Of a stretch of 64,000 nucleotides of DNA, positions 36,330 through 45,091 are shown piece by piece. Each line of letters starts with the position of its first letter. The stretch's first letter is position 1. Made by a program: the position numbers and the translations under genes. The notes beneath the pieces were generated by a model. It saw nothing but the letters and a program-made list of their open reading frames with translations, made no database searches and was not told where the DNA came from. Origin of the DNA: Haloterrigena turkmenica DSM 5511 (GTDB taxonomy: Archaea > Halobacteriota > Halobacteria > Halobacteriales > Natrialbaceae); contig NC_013747.1 in the NCBI RefSeq assembly GCF_000025325.1, forward strand, positions 62,001 to 126,000. The letters run 5' to 3'.

Positions 36330-37109
36330 ATGGGTGCAATTCGGGTAGACGGACTGGGCAAGTCCTACGGAGCCGTCGAGGCGGTGGCCGACATGAGCTT
36401 CACCGTCGAGTGCGGGGAGTTGTACGGGTTTCTCGGCCCGAACGGTGCCGGGAAGACGACCACGATCCGGACGCTGACGGGCCAGATACAGCCGGACGCG
36501 GGGACGGTTCGGGTTCTCGAGACCGATCCGGCGACCGAGCCGACCGAGACCCGGGAACGAGTCGGGATCCTGCCGGAGCAACAGTCGCCGCCGAGTTTCC
36601 TCACGCCGCGCGAGTACCTCGAGTTCGTCGGCGACGTCCGCAACCTCGATTCCGACCGGGTCGCCGAGCGGACGGCCGACTGGGCTCAGCGCCTGGGTTT
36701 CGAGAACAAACTCGACACGCTGCACACGGACCTCTCACGGGGCCAACAGCAGAAGGTAATGATCACGCAGGCGTTCCTCCACGAGCCCGACGTGGTCTTC
36801 ATCGACGAGCCGCTGGCGAACCTCGACCCGCTGGTCCAGGAGCAGGTCAAGCGGTTTCTCGTCTCCTACGCCGCCGGCGACAACGCCGTCTTCGTCTCAA
36901 CGCACAACATCGACGTCGCCGAGGAGATCTGTACGCGGGTCGGCATCGTCGCCGACGGTCGGATCGTGACCGAGCGGTCGCTCAGCGGAGACGGCGGCGT
37001 TGAGGACGGCGAGCACGACAGCGACGAATCGCTACTCGAGGTGTTCCTCGAGCGTGTCGAACGCGAGGACGCCCGAGACCTGCCCTCGCTCGAGCGGATC
37101 GACGCATGA
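36330..37109 (+). CDS. ABC transporter ATP-binding protein
   Basis: The 259-residue ATPase has Walker A GPNGAGKTT (36-44), signature LSRGQQQKVMI (about 135-146), Walker B VVFIDEPLANLDP and a His switch in VFVSTHNID. It resembles ABC-2 type exporters' nucleotide-binding subunits. The stop overlaps the permease start as ATGA, so both form one two-gene operon. The substrate is unknown. Confidence 0.95.
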   Translation: MGAIRVDGLGKSYGAVEAVADMSFTVECGELYGFLGPNGAGKTTTIRTLTGQIQPDAGTVRVLETDPATEPTETRERVGILPEQQSPPSFLTPREYLEFVGDVRNLDSDRVAERTADWAQRLGFENKLDTLHTDLSRGQQQKVMITQAFLHEPDVVFIDEPLANLDPLVQEQVKRFLVSYAAGDNAVFVSTHNIDVAEEICTRVGIVADGRIVTERSLSGDGGVEDGEHDSDESLLEVFLERVEREDARDLPSLERIDA

Positions 37110-38575
37110 GCGGGACAGCGACGACCGATCGATCGGGCCCCTCGGCGCGGCGGCTGCTCGGCGTGCTCTTCCGCGAGGAGTGGCGGCTCCACACCCAGCT
37201 GTTCGGCGGCTGGCGGTTCGCGCTCTTCCCGGAAGTCATCGCCGTGCTCGCGGTGGGTGCGACGGTGGCGTTGCGGGAGACGGGGACTGCGGACGGAACG
37301 ATCCTGATAGGGCTTCACGTCCTCGCGCTCGGTTTCGGCCTCTACAGCGGGACCGCCGGGTTCGCGGGTTCGGATATGCTCGAGAACGTGTTCGGCGAGC
37401 TCTCGTTGCTCCTCTCGTCGTCGACGACGCTCCCGCTGTCCCGACGGCGCCTGCTGGGCGTCTTTCTGCTGAAGGACGCGCTGTTCTACGCGGTCGCGTT
37501 CGTCCTGCCGATGGCGCTCTCGAACGCCGTACTGGCCGACCGTCTCGCGGGGGCGCCAGTCGCGGTGGGAGCGCTGTGGCTCTCGCTGTCACTGGTGTTC
37601 GCCGCCGGGATGGCCCTGACCGTCGCGCTGATCGCGGTCCGGACCCGCGGCGTGCCGACGTGGGCGATTACCGGTGCGACCGTCGTCGTCGCCGGCGCGG
37701 CGTGGCTGACGGGAACCGGCGGGGCCGTCTGGAACGCGTTCGTGCCGATCGAGGGGGAACCAGCCAGTGCGCTCGGACTGGCGGTCGGAACCGGAGTCGT
37801 CGGCGCGGCGTCGCTCGCCCTGTACGATCCGACCTACGGCCGGCCGTCGCGGACCGCCAGCGATCGGTTCGCCAGCCTCAGCGACGCGTTGCCGGACGAG
37901 GTTGTCGGCGCCGACAGCGCGCTCGTCTCGAAAACGCTGCTCGATCTGGCCCGTTCCTCGGGCGGCGTCATGAAGCCGTTCGTCTCCGCAGCCATCCTGC
38001 TGGCGCTGGTCGCCGCGCTCGTCGGCGTCGTCGACTCGATCACCGGGATCGCACCGGCACCGGGCGTCTTCTTCGGCGGCGTGCTGGGGCTGACCGCATT
38101 TACCACGTACAACTGGCTGACCCAGTTCGACTCGCTCGAGGCCTACCTCGCCTATCCCGTCTCGATCGACGACGTCTTCCGGGCGAAACGGATCGCATTC
38201 GTCCTCGTCGGCGCGCCGACGGTCGCGGTGCCGTACCTCGCGGCCGTGCTCTGGTTCGAGGCGACGCTGGTCGACGCAGTCGTCGGCGCGATCTTGCTCG
38301 CGGGCTACGCGCTGTACTACTACGGGCTGACCGTCTACATCGCCGGCTTCGATCCCAACGAGTTCCTCTTCGACGCCGTGCGGTTCTCGCTGTTCACCCT
38401 CGGCGTCGCTGTCGCACTCGTGCCGACGCTCGTCGCCGGGTTCGTCGTGGTGCCGCCTACCGGGGCCGTCGCGGCGGCGCTGGGTGTTGGTGGGGTCGGA
38501 TTCGGTGTCGTCGGGTTGGTTCTCTCGAGTCGGGCCGGACCGCGGTGGGAGCAGCGGTCTCGAGATGGCGACTGA
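37106..38575 (+). CDS. ABC transporter permease
   Basis: The 489-residue protein has about ten to twelve membrane helices, for example FGGWRFALFPEVIAVLAVGA, GVFLLKDALFYAVAFVLPMA, LGVAVALVPTLVAGFVVVPP and VGGVGFGVVGLVLSSRAGPR. It is translationally coupled to the upstream ATPase and should form the membrane part of an ABC-2 type exporter. No substrate clue. It is the last gene before the origin-associated non-coding DNA; its stop is only about 40 bases before the first ORB-like half site. Confidence 0.9.
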   Translation: MSGTATTDRSGPSARRLLGVLFREEWRLHTQLFGGWRFALFPEVIAVLAVGATVALRETGTADGTILIGLHVLALGFGLYSGTAGFAGSDMLENVFGELSLLLSSSTTLPLSRRRLLGVFLLKDALFYAVAFVLPMALSNAVLADRLAGAPVAVGALWLSLSLVFAAGMALTVALIAVRTRGVPTWAITGATVVVAGAAWLTGTGGAVWNAFVPIEGEPASALGLAVGTGVVGAASLALYDPTYGRPSRTASDRFASLSDALPDEVVGADSALVSKTLLDLARSSGGVMKPFVSAAILLALVAALVGVVDSITGIAPAPGVFFGGVLGLTAFTTYNWLTQFDSLEAYLAYPVSIDDVFRAKRIAFVLVGAPTVAVPYLAAVLWFEATLVDAVVGAILLAGYALYYYGLTVYIAGFDPNEFLFDAVRFSLFTLGVAVALVPTLVAGFVVVPPTGAVAAALGVGGVGFGVVGLVLSSRAGPRWEQRSRDGD

Positions 38576-38613
38576 AAGCGAGGGAGCTGTCAACAGCGGA
38601 GACCGGGTATACC

Positions 38614-38756
38614 GTTTTTGCAAGTGAACAGCCGGGACTCGAGACACCCCACCATTGCACGTGAAGCCGCCGGATTCAGGCTGCAGCTATCTGAAAAACG
38701 GTAGTCGAAGTACGTCTCGATAGCGCCTCCGAGACACCCCACTGCTTCATGTGAAG
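38614..38756 (+). repeat. T-class ORB-like sites, left end of origin locus (three copies)
   Basis: A half site TTTTTGCAAGTGAAC (38615-38629) is followed by two full variants, GACACCCCAC...GTGAAG at 38643-38666 and 38733-38756. They share the GTGAAG end of the T class, but the conserved half reads ACACCCCAC instead of ACACACCAC. Confidence 0.75.
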
Positions 38757-38931
38757 AACGCAATTTGAGTCGGTACTGTGGACGATTTCTACAACGTTGC
38801 TTCGTGAGAGACTGCGAGAAGAAAACAGCTGTGGGAACGATTCGGATAGCGGAATCGTCCGTCTGGATGCTGCCTGTCACTTCGCGAGAAGACTCTCTTG
38901 ACGGAACTACGACGCAGATATCCTTCCCCTC

Positions 38932-39072
38932 CCTCCACTGTTTCCGGAGCTTTCGGTTCTCGAAAGGGTACAAAAAGCTCCCACTCACACACCACTGTTT
39001 CCGAAGCTTCTGTTCCCAAAATGGCATGGAAAGCTACCGCCCACACACCACTGTTTCCGGAGCTTTCGGTTC
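38932..39072 (+). repeat. F-class repeat array, copy A (three units)
   Basis: Three units containing CACTGTTTCCGGAGCTTT or a near variant have their TTTCCG cores at 38941, 38998 and 39054, spaced 57 and 56 bp. The second and third begin with ACACACCAC, as in the other ORB classes. Single relatives occur at 39305-39327 and 40084-40105. Confidence 0.85.
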
Positions 39073-39151
39073 GCGAGGACGATTTGCCAGCGTAGAGTGG
39101 GCAGACAGGACATCGGTTTGCTCTCCTCGAGTCCGAAATCCTCCGGGAACG

Positions 39152-39175
39152 GACACCCCACTGATTCAAGTGAAG
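39152..39175 (+). repeat. T-class ORB-like site
   Basis: GACACCCCACTGATTCAAGT followed by GAAG; counterpart of 42433-42456 in copy B. Confidence 0.75.
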
Positions 39176-39546
39176 ATCTGCAGTTAAGAGACCGAACACT
39201 CACTGAGCGCAATATCGTATGAAAAAACGTTTGAACGGGTGGTGGGTGGGTAGCCTCTGTTACGCCACTGCTTTCGAAGAATCGACAGAATTCGAGGTGC
39301 CACTTACACACCATTATTTCCGGAGCTATCTCGAAGGCAGTTCGTCGCGTAAAGTAAGCAACCGATATCTCGTTTTCTGATCTTTTAGTTTGAACTTCTC
39401 GAGAGCGATCGAATACTAGACCGTTCACTAACTTCAGAAACAGTCGTGTGTGAGGGTCGCCTGTCTCCGTTCTCTCGAGAACCGAACGCTCCGGCCGTGG
39501 TGAATCGCGATAGGGCGTTGGATTATGAGATGAGCGGATAACGTCT

Positions 39547-39579
39547 ACACTGGAGCCCCCCGTACACTGGAACCGGGGT
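39547..39579 (+). repeat. G-class ORB-like pair A (TACACTGGA twice, with G-string)
   Basis: TACACTGGA at 39547 and TACACTGGAA at 39564 are followed by CCGGGG. A matching pair is at 42863-42897. The TACACTGGAA core plus a run of G is reminiscent of haloarchaeal ORBs that carry a G-string. Confidence 0.75.
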
Positions 39580-39681
39580 TCTCATGGCTCATGGCGTGTC
39601 AGGGTAGTCAATCAACGGAGTCTGATCTCACTTGAGTCGACTATTGATTCGAAGTTGGGGAACACTCCCCATCAGAGACAG

Positions 39682-39765
39682 TATCGTAGCCACTGAAAGT
39701 CAATGCACATCTGATCGCAGGATGTCGTTGCGATTAGTGTGTAAATCGTTTCAGTGGCTACGATA
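39682..39765. mobile_element. 84-bp MITE-like palindromic insertion
   Basis: Perfect 17-bp terminal inverted repeats TATCGTAGCCACTGAAA (39682-39698) and its reverse complement (39749-39765) enclose 50 bases. No coding capacity and no obvious target-site duplication were seen. The size and perfect termini suggest a miniature inverted-repeat element mobilised by a transposase elsewhere. Confidence 0.75.
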
Positions 39766-39906
39766 GCCAACTCGGACGCAGTATCGCTGCAAGTGAAGAC
39801 AGAAACTAAGTGGTGTCTACCGCCCGAATATCTCAAGTTTCCGCGTCCGACCTACGAACGATCCATACTCGTTGAAGGGTAGTTTTCGTTCCAAGTCGAC
39901 ACAGAG

Positions 39907-40172
39907 ACACACCATCCTTGCAAGTGAAACTGAGAGATATCAGGTCCCACTCTCGAGGAGTATCGCTGGCAGAGGATTCTAATGAGGCTAATGAGACACA
40001 CCACTCTTGCAAGTGAAGACGGGAAGCAAAAGACCTGATAGCGACGATTCCACCGGATAGATCAATAACTGAGATACCACCAAGACACCACTATTTCCGA
40101 TGCTATTTCGAGCACTAATCGAAGAGTCGAGAACGATTTGCTGGGAGAGACACACCACTTTTGCAAGTGAAG
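39907..40172 (+). repeat. T-class ORBs downstream of orc1/cdc6 (three copies)
   Basis: Full sites at 39907-39929, 39996-40018 and 40150-40172 have the form ACACACCAC (ACACACCAT in the first) joined to TTGCAAGTGAA. All three point the same way. They lie in the 300 bases after the stop of the orc gene. Confidence 0.88.
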
Positions 40173-40211
40173 TCAGACAAGATGTTGCATCCCAGTATTC
40201 GACGTAACGGA

Positions 40212-41438
40212 TCAGGAGATATCGTTCATGTCTGCGATATCGCGAATGACTTTGATTTCCCGATCGAGATACAGCACATCAGCCATCGCTTCGATAGCGC
40301 TAGTGAAGGGAACATTGAGACTATAACTATAATAGTTTCCACGGGACCCGCTGCGGTTCTCTGCTGCCGAGAGGATCCCAAGCATACGGAGGTCAGAGAG
40401 GTGATTATAAACTGATCGCTGTGCGAGAGAATCTGTTTCAGAGGACTCACAGAGGTCGAGATACTCCTGGTAAATCTCTCGAGTACGACACGGAGTCTCA
40501 TCCTTTGCTGCCTTAGAGATCACTGCGAGAAGTGTAAGGCGACCGTGAGTTGTGAGTTCTCGCATGCCCTCTTCGACGCGTTCCTGTTCAAGTTTCGAGC
40601 GTGCGGCCTCAACGTGATCCTCTCGGATACTATCGGCGTCCGTGCTTTCCGCGATTTCGCCGGCAAGCCGGAGGAGATCGAGTGCTTGACGCGCACTCCC
40701 GCTGTCGCGAGCGGCAAGTGCAGCACAAAGCTCGAGAACGCCGTTTTCGTACGCATCGTCTGCGATCGCGATATCTGCTCGAGAGGCGAGGATATTCCCT
40801 AATTCAGCGGCATCGTACGGAGGAAACTGGAGTTCTCGTTCACAGAGCGTGTCTTGAACTCGAGGATCGAGCTGCTCGCGAAATTTGAAATCGTTGCTAA
40901 TACCGATGACACCGACTCGCGTTGTCTCGAGATAGCCGTTCGATCGAGCTCGTGGGAGTTCATAGAGGAGTTCGTCTCGATCACCGATGGAGTCGATCTC
41001 GTCGAGAACGATGAGGATCGTTCCGCCGATAGCGTCAAGTTCGTCGTAAAGTTTCGAGAAGACCGTCTGCTGCGGATAGCCGGTCGAGCTGATTTCACTG
41101 CCGGATGGACGAAGTTCGTTGACCAGCCGAACTGCTACCTGATAGGAGGAGTTCAGTGTTTTACAGTTGATCGAAATAACAGAGAGATCGACGTCATCGT
41201 ACCGTTCAATATCGGTCTGGAGTTCCTCAAGGAGGTACTCAGTGACAGCAGTCTTCCCGACGCCCGTATTTCCGTAGATGAAGATATTGTTCGGTTCCCA
41301 CCCATCTACGACCGGCTGGAGCGCGTCTGTGTACGCAGCGATTTCTTCATCTCGTTCTTCGATCTCCGGTGGCTGGTACGATTCACCCAGTGCGTCTTTG
41401 TTTCGGAATATCGTTCTCTTACGTTCGAACCGACTCAT
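40212..41438 (-). CDS. orc1/cdc6: Orc1/Cdc6 replication initiator (origin A)
   Basis: From ATG 41438 the protein is 408 residues. AAA+ motifs: Walker A GNTGVGKTAVTEYL, Walker B ILIVLDEIDSIGDRDELLYE, sensor-1 region GVIGISNDFKFREQLDPRVQ and sensor-2 region ALAARDSGSARQALDLLRLA. The C-terminal winged helix (about 300-385: LAQRSVYNHLSDLRMLGILS, SGSRGNYYSYSL) binds origin DNA. A TTG at 41453 is possible but the ATG is preferred: TTTTATATTA (minus strand, 41459-41468) lies about 21-30 bases upstream. T-class ORBs just upstream suggest it binds them and represses itself. It initiates replication and recruits MCM. Confidence 0.95.
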   Translation of the reverse strand: MSRFERKRTIFRNKDALGESYQPPEIEERDEEIAAYTDALQPVVDGWEPNNIFIYGNTGVGKTAVTEYLLEELQTDIERYDDVDLSVISINCKTLNSSYQVAVRLVNELRPSGSEISSTGYPQQTVFSKLYDELDAIGGTILIVLDEIDSIGDRDELLYELPRARSNGYLETTRVGVIGISNDFKFREQLDPRVQDTLCERELQFPPYDAAELGNILASRADIAIADDAYENGVLELCAALAARDSGSARQALDLLRLAGEIAESTDADSIREDHVEAARSKLEQERVEEGMRELTTHGRLTLLAVISKAAKDETPCRTREIYQEYLDLCESSETDSLAQRSVYNHLSDLRMLGILSAAENRSGSRGNYYSYSLNVPFTSAIEAMADVLYLDREIKVIRDIADMNDIS

Positions 41439-41458
41439 GTGTAATGAATTCAACTAAG

Positions 41459-41527
41459 GTAATATAAAACCACTCTTTCATCTGGTTCAAGTGAAGAACA
41501 GAGACACACCACTCTTGCAAGTGAAGC
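41459..41527 (-). promoter_or_regulatory. orc1/cdc6 (A) promoter with two T-class ORBs
   Basis: The minus-strand TATA box (41459-41468) is adjacent to a longer ORB variant (41467-41496, AAACCACT...GTTCAAGTGAAG) and a canonical T-class ORB at 41504-41526. Initiator binding here would block TBP/TFB access, so autoregulation is likely. Confidence 0.7.
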
Positions 41528-41555
41528 CATTGACGCAGTATCCACCGAAGACAAC

Positions 41556-41700
41556 ACACCACTATTACATCCAATCAGCGCACATATTATATAATATACA
41601 TGTATAGATTAGAGTAACATAATCATACGAGCGACCCGGTTATTCTCCGATTGGTCCATCTGAATTTTTACTTGTAATAGTAATGTGGCTGAATAGTTCG
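41556..41700. other. AT-rich candidate unwinding element of origin A
   Basis: Between the promoter ORB (41504-41526) and the inverted ORB (41908-41930) lies CATATTATATAATATACATG and further AT-rich DNA to about 41700. CCAATC at 41571 and GATTGG at 41649 form a short inverted repeat around it. This is the expected layout of a haloarchaeal duplex-unwinding element. Confidence 0.7.
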
Positions 41701-41907
41701 AAGCCATAGCAGTTGGAACCAGTTACCGACGTAGCCGCCGAAATCTACACCATCGACGATCAATTCGACTGATTATGCAGATAGGAAATTTCCTAATCTG
41801 AGTTCTGACCGTCATTATCGGTGGAAATCCTCGTAATTACGCTGGAAAGCCCCTTCCCCCTCCCACTGAGTGTTACGACGACGGGTATCACATCCCATTC
41901 AGAACGG

Positions 41908-41930
41908 CTTCACTTGCAAAAGTGGTGTGT
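41908..41930 (-). repeat. Inverted T-class ORB, right border of origin A core
   Basis: CTTCACTTGCAAAAGTGGTG followed by TGT, the exact reverse complement of the T-class consensus. It faces the sites at 41467-41526. Confidence 0.88.
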
Positions 41931-42009
41931 GAGTGTTGGTCTGAATCCCCATCCGCTCGAATCGACTATCGATATCGCGGAGACCGACTCTTTAGATGCT
42001 ACATCGAAG

Positions 42010-42533
42010 AGACACCCCACCGTTACATGTGAAGCCGCCGGATTTGAGTCGGTACTGTGGACGATTTCTACAACGTAGCTTTGTGAGAGACTGCGAGCAG
42101 AAAACGACTGTGGGAGCGGTTCAGATAGCGGAACCGTCTCTCTGGATGCTGCTACTACTTCGTGAGAAGACTCCCCTGACGGAACTGCGACACGGATATC
42201 CCCTCCCTCCCTCCACTGTTTCCGGAGCTTTTGGCCCTCCAGAACGGCGCGAAAAGATACCAGCCACACACCACTATTTCCGAAGCTTTTGTTCTCAGAA
42301 GGATACAGAAAGACGCCAATCCACACACACACTGTTTCCGGAACTTTCGATTCGCGAAGACAGTTTGCCAGTGTAGAGTGGACAGACACGACATCGGTTT
42401 GCTCTCCTCGAGTCTGAAATCCTTCGGGAACAGACACCCCACGGATTCAAGTGAAGATCTGCAGTTGAGAGGCTACATACCCACTACACGTAATATTAGA
42501 AAAGATGTGAAAACGTTTGGATGGGTGGTGTCT
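42010..42533 (+). repeat. Duplicated block, copy B
   Basis: Diverged direct copy of 38641-39243. It begins with an ORB variant (42012-42034), holds the second F-class array and ends with an ORB variant (42433-42456) plus a related AT-rich tail (AAAACGTTTGGATGGGTGGT). Confidence 0.9.
42210..42353 (+). repeat. F-class repeat array, copy B (three units)
   Basis: TTTCCG cores at 42219, 42277 and 42335 give a regular 58-bp spacing. Units read CACTGTTTCCGGAGCTTT, CACTATTTCCGAAGCTTT and CACTGTTTCCGGAACTTT. The regular spacing recalls iterons. Confidence 0.85.
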
Positions 42534-42648
42534 CTCTCATCAGTGAGCAATTAGAGGGGAACCCTAGTGTTGCCAAGCGAGATCGTTAGAAGAGACTTTC
42601 GCTAGACAGTGGTTGGTCCGTGCTTCGTAAGAGGACAAAAATCGATAG

Positions 42649-42858
42649 GGGGAAGTCTCACAGCGAATAGTACGAGAGAAACTTAACGATCTCTCCCACC
42701 AGAAGATCCTGTCTCAGTCCCGTCGCGGTCGTGGACAGGGCCACGGGATGTCGAACTTCTATTCGATTTTAATCGATCCCGAGCTCGCGATCGAAGCGTT
42801 TGCAGAAGACCCACATCTCGAGAGCGTCGCGGAAATTCTCCGCGAGATGAACAGATAA
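42649..42858 (+). pseudogene. Decayed Orc1/Cdc6 C-terminal fragment
   Basis: The frame ending at TAA 42856-42858 reads back 69 codons: GEVSQRIVREKLNDLSHQKI, LSQSRRGRGQGHGMSNFYSI, LIDPELAIEAFAEDPHLESV and AEILREMNR. The first half aligns with the winged-helix end of the intact Orc at 40212-41438 (AQRSVYNHLSDLRMLGILS...GNYYSYSL). Upstream the frame is broken by TAG and TAA, and no AAA+ domain remains. This is a truncated initiator gene in the orientation opposite to the intact one. G-class ORB-like sites start 5 bases after its stop. Confidence 0.8.
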
Positions 42859-42862
42859 CGTC

Positions 42863-42897
42863 TACACTGGAATACCCCCGTACACTGGAACTGGGGG
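42863..42897 (+). repeat. G-class ORB-like pair B
   Basis: TACACTGGAA at 42863-42872 and 42881-42890 followed by GGGGG; counterpart of 39547-39579. A third single TACACTGGAA is at 43076-43085. Confidence 0.75.
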
Positions 42898-43149
42898 TTC
42901 TCGTGCTTCATAATCTCTCAGGGTGCAGTGACAAGAACTGTGGAAGCCGTTCGCTCGAGTCGACGACCGATTCGATATGCGAGTAGAACTGCTCAACCGC
43001 CCGAGAAAGCGAACTCACCACTTGAATATGAATCCAGCAGGTTGAGCGGTATCTACCGGTCGAATGTATCGGGCTTACACTGGAACCCCCTCCCTCTCCC
43101 CCACCCCGGATCTGTCGGATAGCGAACGTCGGTGGGCACTCGGAAACGG

Positions 43150-43174
43150 TTTCACTTGCAGCGCTGGTGTGTGT
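43150..43174 (-). repeat. Inverted T-class ORB, right end of the locus
   Basis: TTTCACTTGCAGCGCTGGTG followed by TGTGT. It is the outermost site on the right and faces the direct sites on the left. Confidence 0.8.
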
Positions 43175-43244
43175 CTGTGTTCGATTCCACTCGTTACCAG
43201 AATATCCGTGAGTGCCGAGTATGTCACTGCTCTGTGGTTGGAGA

Positions 43245-43268
43245 ACCCTCCCTGCTTCACGGAGGGGT
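43245..43268. other. Short hairpin near the cbiP start
   Basis: ACCCTCC and GGAGGGGT flank a 9-base loop, an imperfect stem. It could be a terminator-like or leader structure, or a scar of an IS200/IS605-type element end; there is not enough to decide. Confidence 0.3.
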
Positions 43269-43390
43269 ATCGAACACCACCGTGGCGAGAAAGTCGACCT
43301 CGAGAGGGGCTCGCCGCTGGAATCGGACGACGAGTAGCGAACCGAACCGATAGGACGATACCGAACGCCGCGCGAATGAGACCCACACGA

Positions 43391-45007
43391 ATGACCAGAA
43401 CGCTGCTCGTCGCCGGAACCGCGAGCCACGTCGGCAAGTCGACGGTCGCCGCCGGCCTCTGTCGGTTGCTCGCCGACCGCGAGGTCGACATCGCCCCCTT
43501 CAAGGGCCAGAACATGAGCAACAACGCTCGAGTGGTCGTCCGGCCCGAGGGCGCAGAGCCGGGAGAACTCGCGACCGAAAACGAGGACGGAACCGAAACG
43601 GACGCCGACCGCTGGGGCGAGATCGGCGTCTCGCAGTTCGTGCAGGCTCGAGCGGCCCGCATCACCCCTACGACCGACTGCAACCCGGTCCTGCTCAAAC
43701 CCCGCGGCGACGGGGAGAGTCAGCTGGTTCTGCAGGGTCGGGCCCACGAACACGTCCCGGCCAGCCGGTACTACGAGGAGTTCTGGGACGAGGCCCGCGA
43801 GGCCGCCGAGGAGTCCTACAGACGGCTTGCGGCCGACCACGAGGTGATCGTCGCAGAGGGCGCCGGCAGCATCGGCGAGATCAACCTCCACGATCGGGAC
43901 CTCGCGAACGTCGAGACCGCCGCGTTCGCCGACGCCGATATCCTCCTGCTGGTCGACATCGAGCGCGGCGGGGCCTTCGCCAGCCTCTACGGCACCATCG
44001 AGCTCCTGCCGGACTCGCTGCGCGAGCGGGTCGTCGGCGCGGTCATCACCAAGTTCCGCGGCGACCGGTCGCTGCTCGAGCCCGGTATCGAGGAGATCGA
44101 GTCGAAGACCGGCGTGCCGGTTCTGGGCGTGCTACCATACGACGACCCCGGCCTGCCCGAGGAGGACAGCGTCGGCTTGCCGTCGCGGAGCGAGCGCGGC
44201 GTGCTGGGCGACGACGACGGCGTTCCCGACGAACGCCGACTCACGATCGCCGTCCCCCGACTCCCCCGGATTTCGAACGCGACGGACCTCGAGGCGCTGG
44301 CCGCGGAGCCGGGCGTCTCGGTCGCGTTCGTGCCGGTCGAAGCGGGGCCGACGGCCGAGGAGCGAGCGATCAGTACCGATCCCCTCGCGGCCGTCGACGC
44401 CGACGCGGTCGTCGTACCGGGCACCAAGAACACGGTCGACGATCTACTGGCGCTCCACGAGGCCGGCTTCGCCGACGCGCTCGCAGCGTTCGACGGGCCG
44501 ATCGTCGGCGTCTGCGGCGGCTACCAGCTACTCGGGGAACGGATTACGAACGCGGATCTCGAGGGGACCGGCGACGATGCCGTCGTCGAGGGCCTCGGGC
44601 TGTTGCCAGTCGAAACGCGGTTCGAGGGGACCAAGCGGTTAGAGCAGACGACGGTTCCCGTCGACGGCGAGGCGTCGCCGCTGCTGGCCGGCGCCGACGG
44701 CACCGCGTCGGGCTACGAGATCCACGCCGGACGAACGCGAGTACTCGAGGGAGAAACCGAAGAAATCGCCCGCCCGCTCGGCGACTCGAGTGCGGCCCGC
44801 GGACGGGTGCTCGGGACGTACCTCCACGGCCTGTTCGACAACGAGGCGGTCCGAACGGCGTTTCTCGAGGCCGTCGCGTCGGAGGCGGGAATCGACCGCC
44901 CGCGTCGCAACGGTGAGACGACCGGATCGACGCCGTACGACCGCGCTGCGGCACTGGTCGGCGAGCACATCGCTCTCGAGGCGCTCGGCCCGCCGTTCGA
45001 CTCGTGA
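43391..45007 (+). CDS. cbiP: Cobyric acid synthase, glutamine-hydrolysing
   Basis: From ATG 43391 the product is 538 residues. The N-terminal synthase domain begins [20 protein letters not shown] with [13 protein letters not shown], and [15 protein letters not shown] follows. The C-terminal class I glutaminase has the nucleophile Cys375 in [17 protein letters not shown] and the His of [10 protein letters not shown]. It amidates four side-chain carboxylates of adenosylcobyrinic diamide. About 35 acidic residues ([17 protein letters not shown] region) are inserted compared with bacterial enzymes. ATG 43376, five codons upstream, is also possible. Confidence 0.95.
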   Translation: MTRTLLVAGTASHVGKSTVAAGLCRLLADREVDIAPFKGQNMSNNARVVVRPEGAEPGELATENEDGTETDADRWGEIGVSQFVQARAARITPTTDCNPVLLKPRGDGESQLVLQGRAHEHVPASRYYEEFWDEAREAAEESYRRLAADHEVIVAEGAGSIGEINLHDRDLANVETAAFADADILLLVDIERGGAFASLYGTIELLPDSLRERVVGAVITKFRGDRSLLEPGIEEIESKTGVPVLGVLPYDDPGLPEEDSVGLPSRSERGVLGDDDGVPDERRLTIAVPRLPRISNATDLEALAAEPGVSVAFVPVEAGPTAEERAISTDPLAAVDADAVVVPGTKNTVDDLLALHEAGFADALAAFDGPIVGVCGGYQLLGERITNADLEGTGDDAVVEGLGLLPVETRFEGTKRLEQTTVPVDGEASPLLAGADGTASGYEIHAGRTRVLEGETEEIARPLGDSSAARGRVLGTYLHGLFDNEAVRTAFLEAVASEAGIDRPRRNGETTGSTPYDRAAALVGEHIALEALGPPFDS

Positions 45008-45091
45008 GTCTGGGCACGGATAATCGAGCGAATCGCTACGGACGGCGGCGATGACGGGGCGACGTCGACACAACGACGGCGTCGCGTCGGG

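Larger units (their letters stand above)
38641..39243 (+). repeat. Duplicated block, copy A (diverged direct repeat of 42010-42533)
   Basis: Long stretches match copy B nearly base for base, for example TTTGAGTCGGTACTGTGGAC, GAGAGACTGCGAG, CATCGGTTTGCTCTCCTCGA and CACTGTTTCCGGAGCTTT. Copy A carries about 90 extra bases between two ORB variants (38643-38756), which copy B lacks. The two copies flank the intact orc1/cdc6 gene. Confidence 0.9.

Noticed and set aside
38932-42353. CRISPR-like pattern: repeated units with unique spacers of about 30 bases
   Set aside because: Only three units per array, the units vary, they share the ACACACCAC half with ORBs, both copies lie in a duplicated origin block, and no cas gene is in the window.
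43245-43268. Hairpin as the end of an IS200/IS605 element
   Set aside because: Only one end, imperfect stem and no transposase or TnpB remnant; kept as a low-confidence structure only.
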